This document shows, in pieces, positions 41,580 through 42,311 of a DNA stretch of 42,311 nt (position 1 is the stretch's first letter; each line of letters begins with the position of its first letter). The translations under genes were made by a program, and so were the position numbers. The stretch is from Pseudomonadota bacterium (lineage in GTDB: Bacteria; Desulfobacterota; Desulfovibrionia; Desulfovibrionales; Desulfovibrionaceae): NCBI GenBank assembly GCA_023433925.1, contig JAEYTO010000102.1:1-42311 (forward strand), given 5' to 3'. The notes under the pieces were generated by a model. It was not told where the DNA came from. It saw only the letters and a list, made by a program, of their open reading frames with translations, and did not search any database.

Positions 41580-41671
41580 AACTGATTCGTCTGAGATGCG
41601 CTTTGGCGACGGCCTCAGGGCTCACCCCCATGCCGCCGCGATGGATACGTAGACGATAAAGGAGTTTCTAG

Positions 41672-42311
41672 ATGAGCAACGCATGCAGCAGCTGCGATGA
41701 AAACGGAAATTGTTCCGCCCAAAGTGACGGCAAGGGCTGCGACAAGACGTCAAGCCCGGAGGACCTCAAGCTGGCCGCCAACCTGAACAGGATCAGGAAC
41801 AAGATCGTGGTCATGTCCGGCAAGGGCGGCGTGGGCAAGTCCACCGTGGCGGTCAATATCGCCCTGTCGCTGGCCCTGGCCGGCAAGAAGGTCGGCCTGC
41901 TCGACGTGGACGTGCACGGCCCGAGCGTGCCCCGGCTGCTGAGCCTCACGGGCCAGCAGGCCCATATCGAAAAAGATTACATCGAGCCGATTCCCTGGAG
42001 CAAGAACTTGTGGGTCATGTCGCTCGGCTTCCTCATGCCCAATCAGGACGAGGCGGTCATCTGGCGCGGCCCGGTCAAGATGGGCTTGATTCGCCAGTTC
42101 CTGCAGAACGTGGCCTGGGGCGATCTGGACTTCCTCGTGGTCGACTGCCCTCCTGGCACCGGCGACGAGCCGCTCACGGTCATACAGCTCCTGGGCAAGG
42201 AGGCCCGCGCGGTCATCGTGACCACGCCCCAGCAGGTGGCCATCGACGACGTGCGCCGCTCCATCACCTTCTGCAAGCGCACGGGCAATCCGATCCTGGG
42301 CGTGGTGGAGA
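41672..42311 (+). CDS. mrp: Mrp/NBP35-family Fe-S carrier ATPase (partial)
   Basis: 213 codons visible; the 3' end runs off the window. Cysteine-rich N-terminus (CSSCDENGNC, GCDK) as in NBP35-type proteins, then deviant Walker A MSGKGGVGKST (about 48-58), switch DVDVHGPSVPRLL, MSLGFLMPNQDEAVIWRGP and WGDLDFLVVDCPPGTGDEPL. It carries Fe-S clusters between scaffolds and target proteins. AAGGAG lies 7 bases before ATG. In D. vulgaris the Mrp-like protein is the last gene of the plus-strand ORP operon; here it follows the IscU-like and CGGC genes. Confidence 0.95.
   Translation, partial: MSNACSSCDENGNCSAQSDGKGCDKTSSPEDLKLAANLNRIRNKIVVMSGKGGVGKSTVAVNIALSLALAGKKVGLLDVDVHGPSVPRLLSLTGQQAHIEKDYIEPIPWSKNLWVMSLGFLMPNQDEAVIWRGPVKMGLIRQFLQNVAWGDLDFLVVDCPPGTGDEPLTVIQLLGKEARAVIVTTPQQVAIDDVRRSITFCKRTGNPILGVVE

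Noticed and set aside
41173..41631. 152-aa minus-strand frame over the CGGC gene
   Set aside because: Shadow of the plus-strand gene with no ribosome site or known motif.

Overview
The window looks like chromosome of a high-GC, anaerobic, sulfate-reducer-type deltaproteobacterium close to Desulfovibrionaceae. The evidence is an orange-protein (ORP) type cluster with two Fe-S/MinD-type ATPases, NifX-like proteins and an Mrp ATPase under sigma-54 control, an HdrD-like Fe-S protein that reads as a selenoprotein, and a CheA with the extra domains seen in that group. The taxon is inferred; there is no rRNA or tRNA gene in the window.

Layout. (1) 1-125: the 3' end of an IS5-type transposase, running into its terminal inverted repeat. 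(2) 453-3712: a stand-alone diadenylate cyclase (+), greA (-), and a BaiN/HI0933-type flavoprotein (+). (3) 3905-15461 (-): a tightly packed seven-gene membrane operon. It holds an FtsX permease, an ABC ATPase, a 1615-aa fusion of a degenerate M28 peptidase with an FtsX permease, two large OPT/DUF6785-type membrane proteins, an unrecognised 292-aa protein and a PqqD-like protein. No described system known to me matches this combination. (4) 15569-21676 (-): a six-gene glycan operon (four glycosyltransferases, a histidine phosphatase, a polysaccharide deacetylase) joined by stop/start overlaps, followed by two convergent methyltransferases (21939-23423). (5) 23974-30945 (+): a chemosensory operon with a soluble MCP-like protein, STAS protein, CheY, CheA, CheR and CheB, closed by a double-hairpin terminator. 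(6) About 31040-31440: an AT-richer stretch unlike its surroundings. (7) 31501-35370 (-): a sigma-54-regulated unit with an enhancer-binding protein, a PocR-domain protein, an unknown 160-aa protein and an HdrD-like protein. The HdrD-like reading frame is interrupted by one in-frame TGA, followed at the right distance by a perfect SECIS-type hairpin. (8) 35395-42311: two divergent ORP-type operons around a second sigma-54 activator. Both carry near-consensus -24/-12 promoters. The plus-strand arm also holds FmdB-, IscU- and CGGC-domain genes and a roughly 115-bp MITE-like element whose left end is identical over 18 bases to the IS end at the start of the window.

How it fits together. The right third is devoted to Fe-S and probably Mo/Cu-S cluster proteins, under two related activators whose PAS domains share a C-x8-C-x3-C cysteine motif, which suggests redox or metal sensing. 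The strongest observations are the selenocysteine HdrD-like protein, the pseudopeptidase-permease/OPT/PqqD operon, and the IS/MITE pair.
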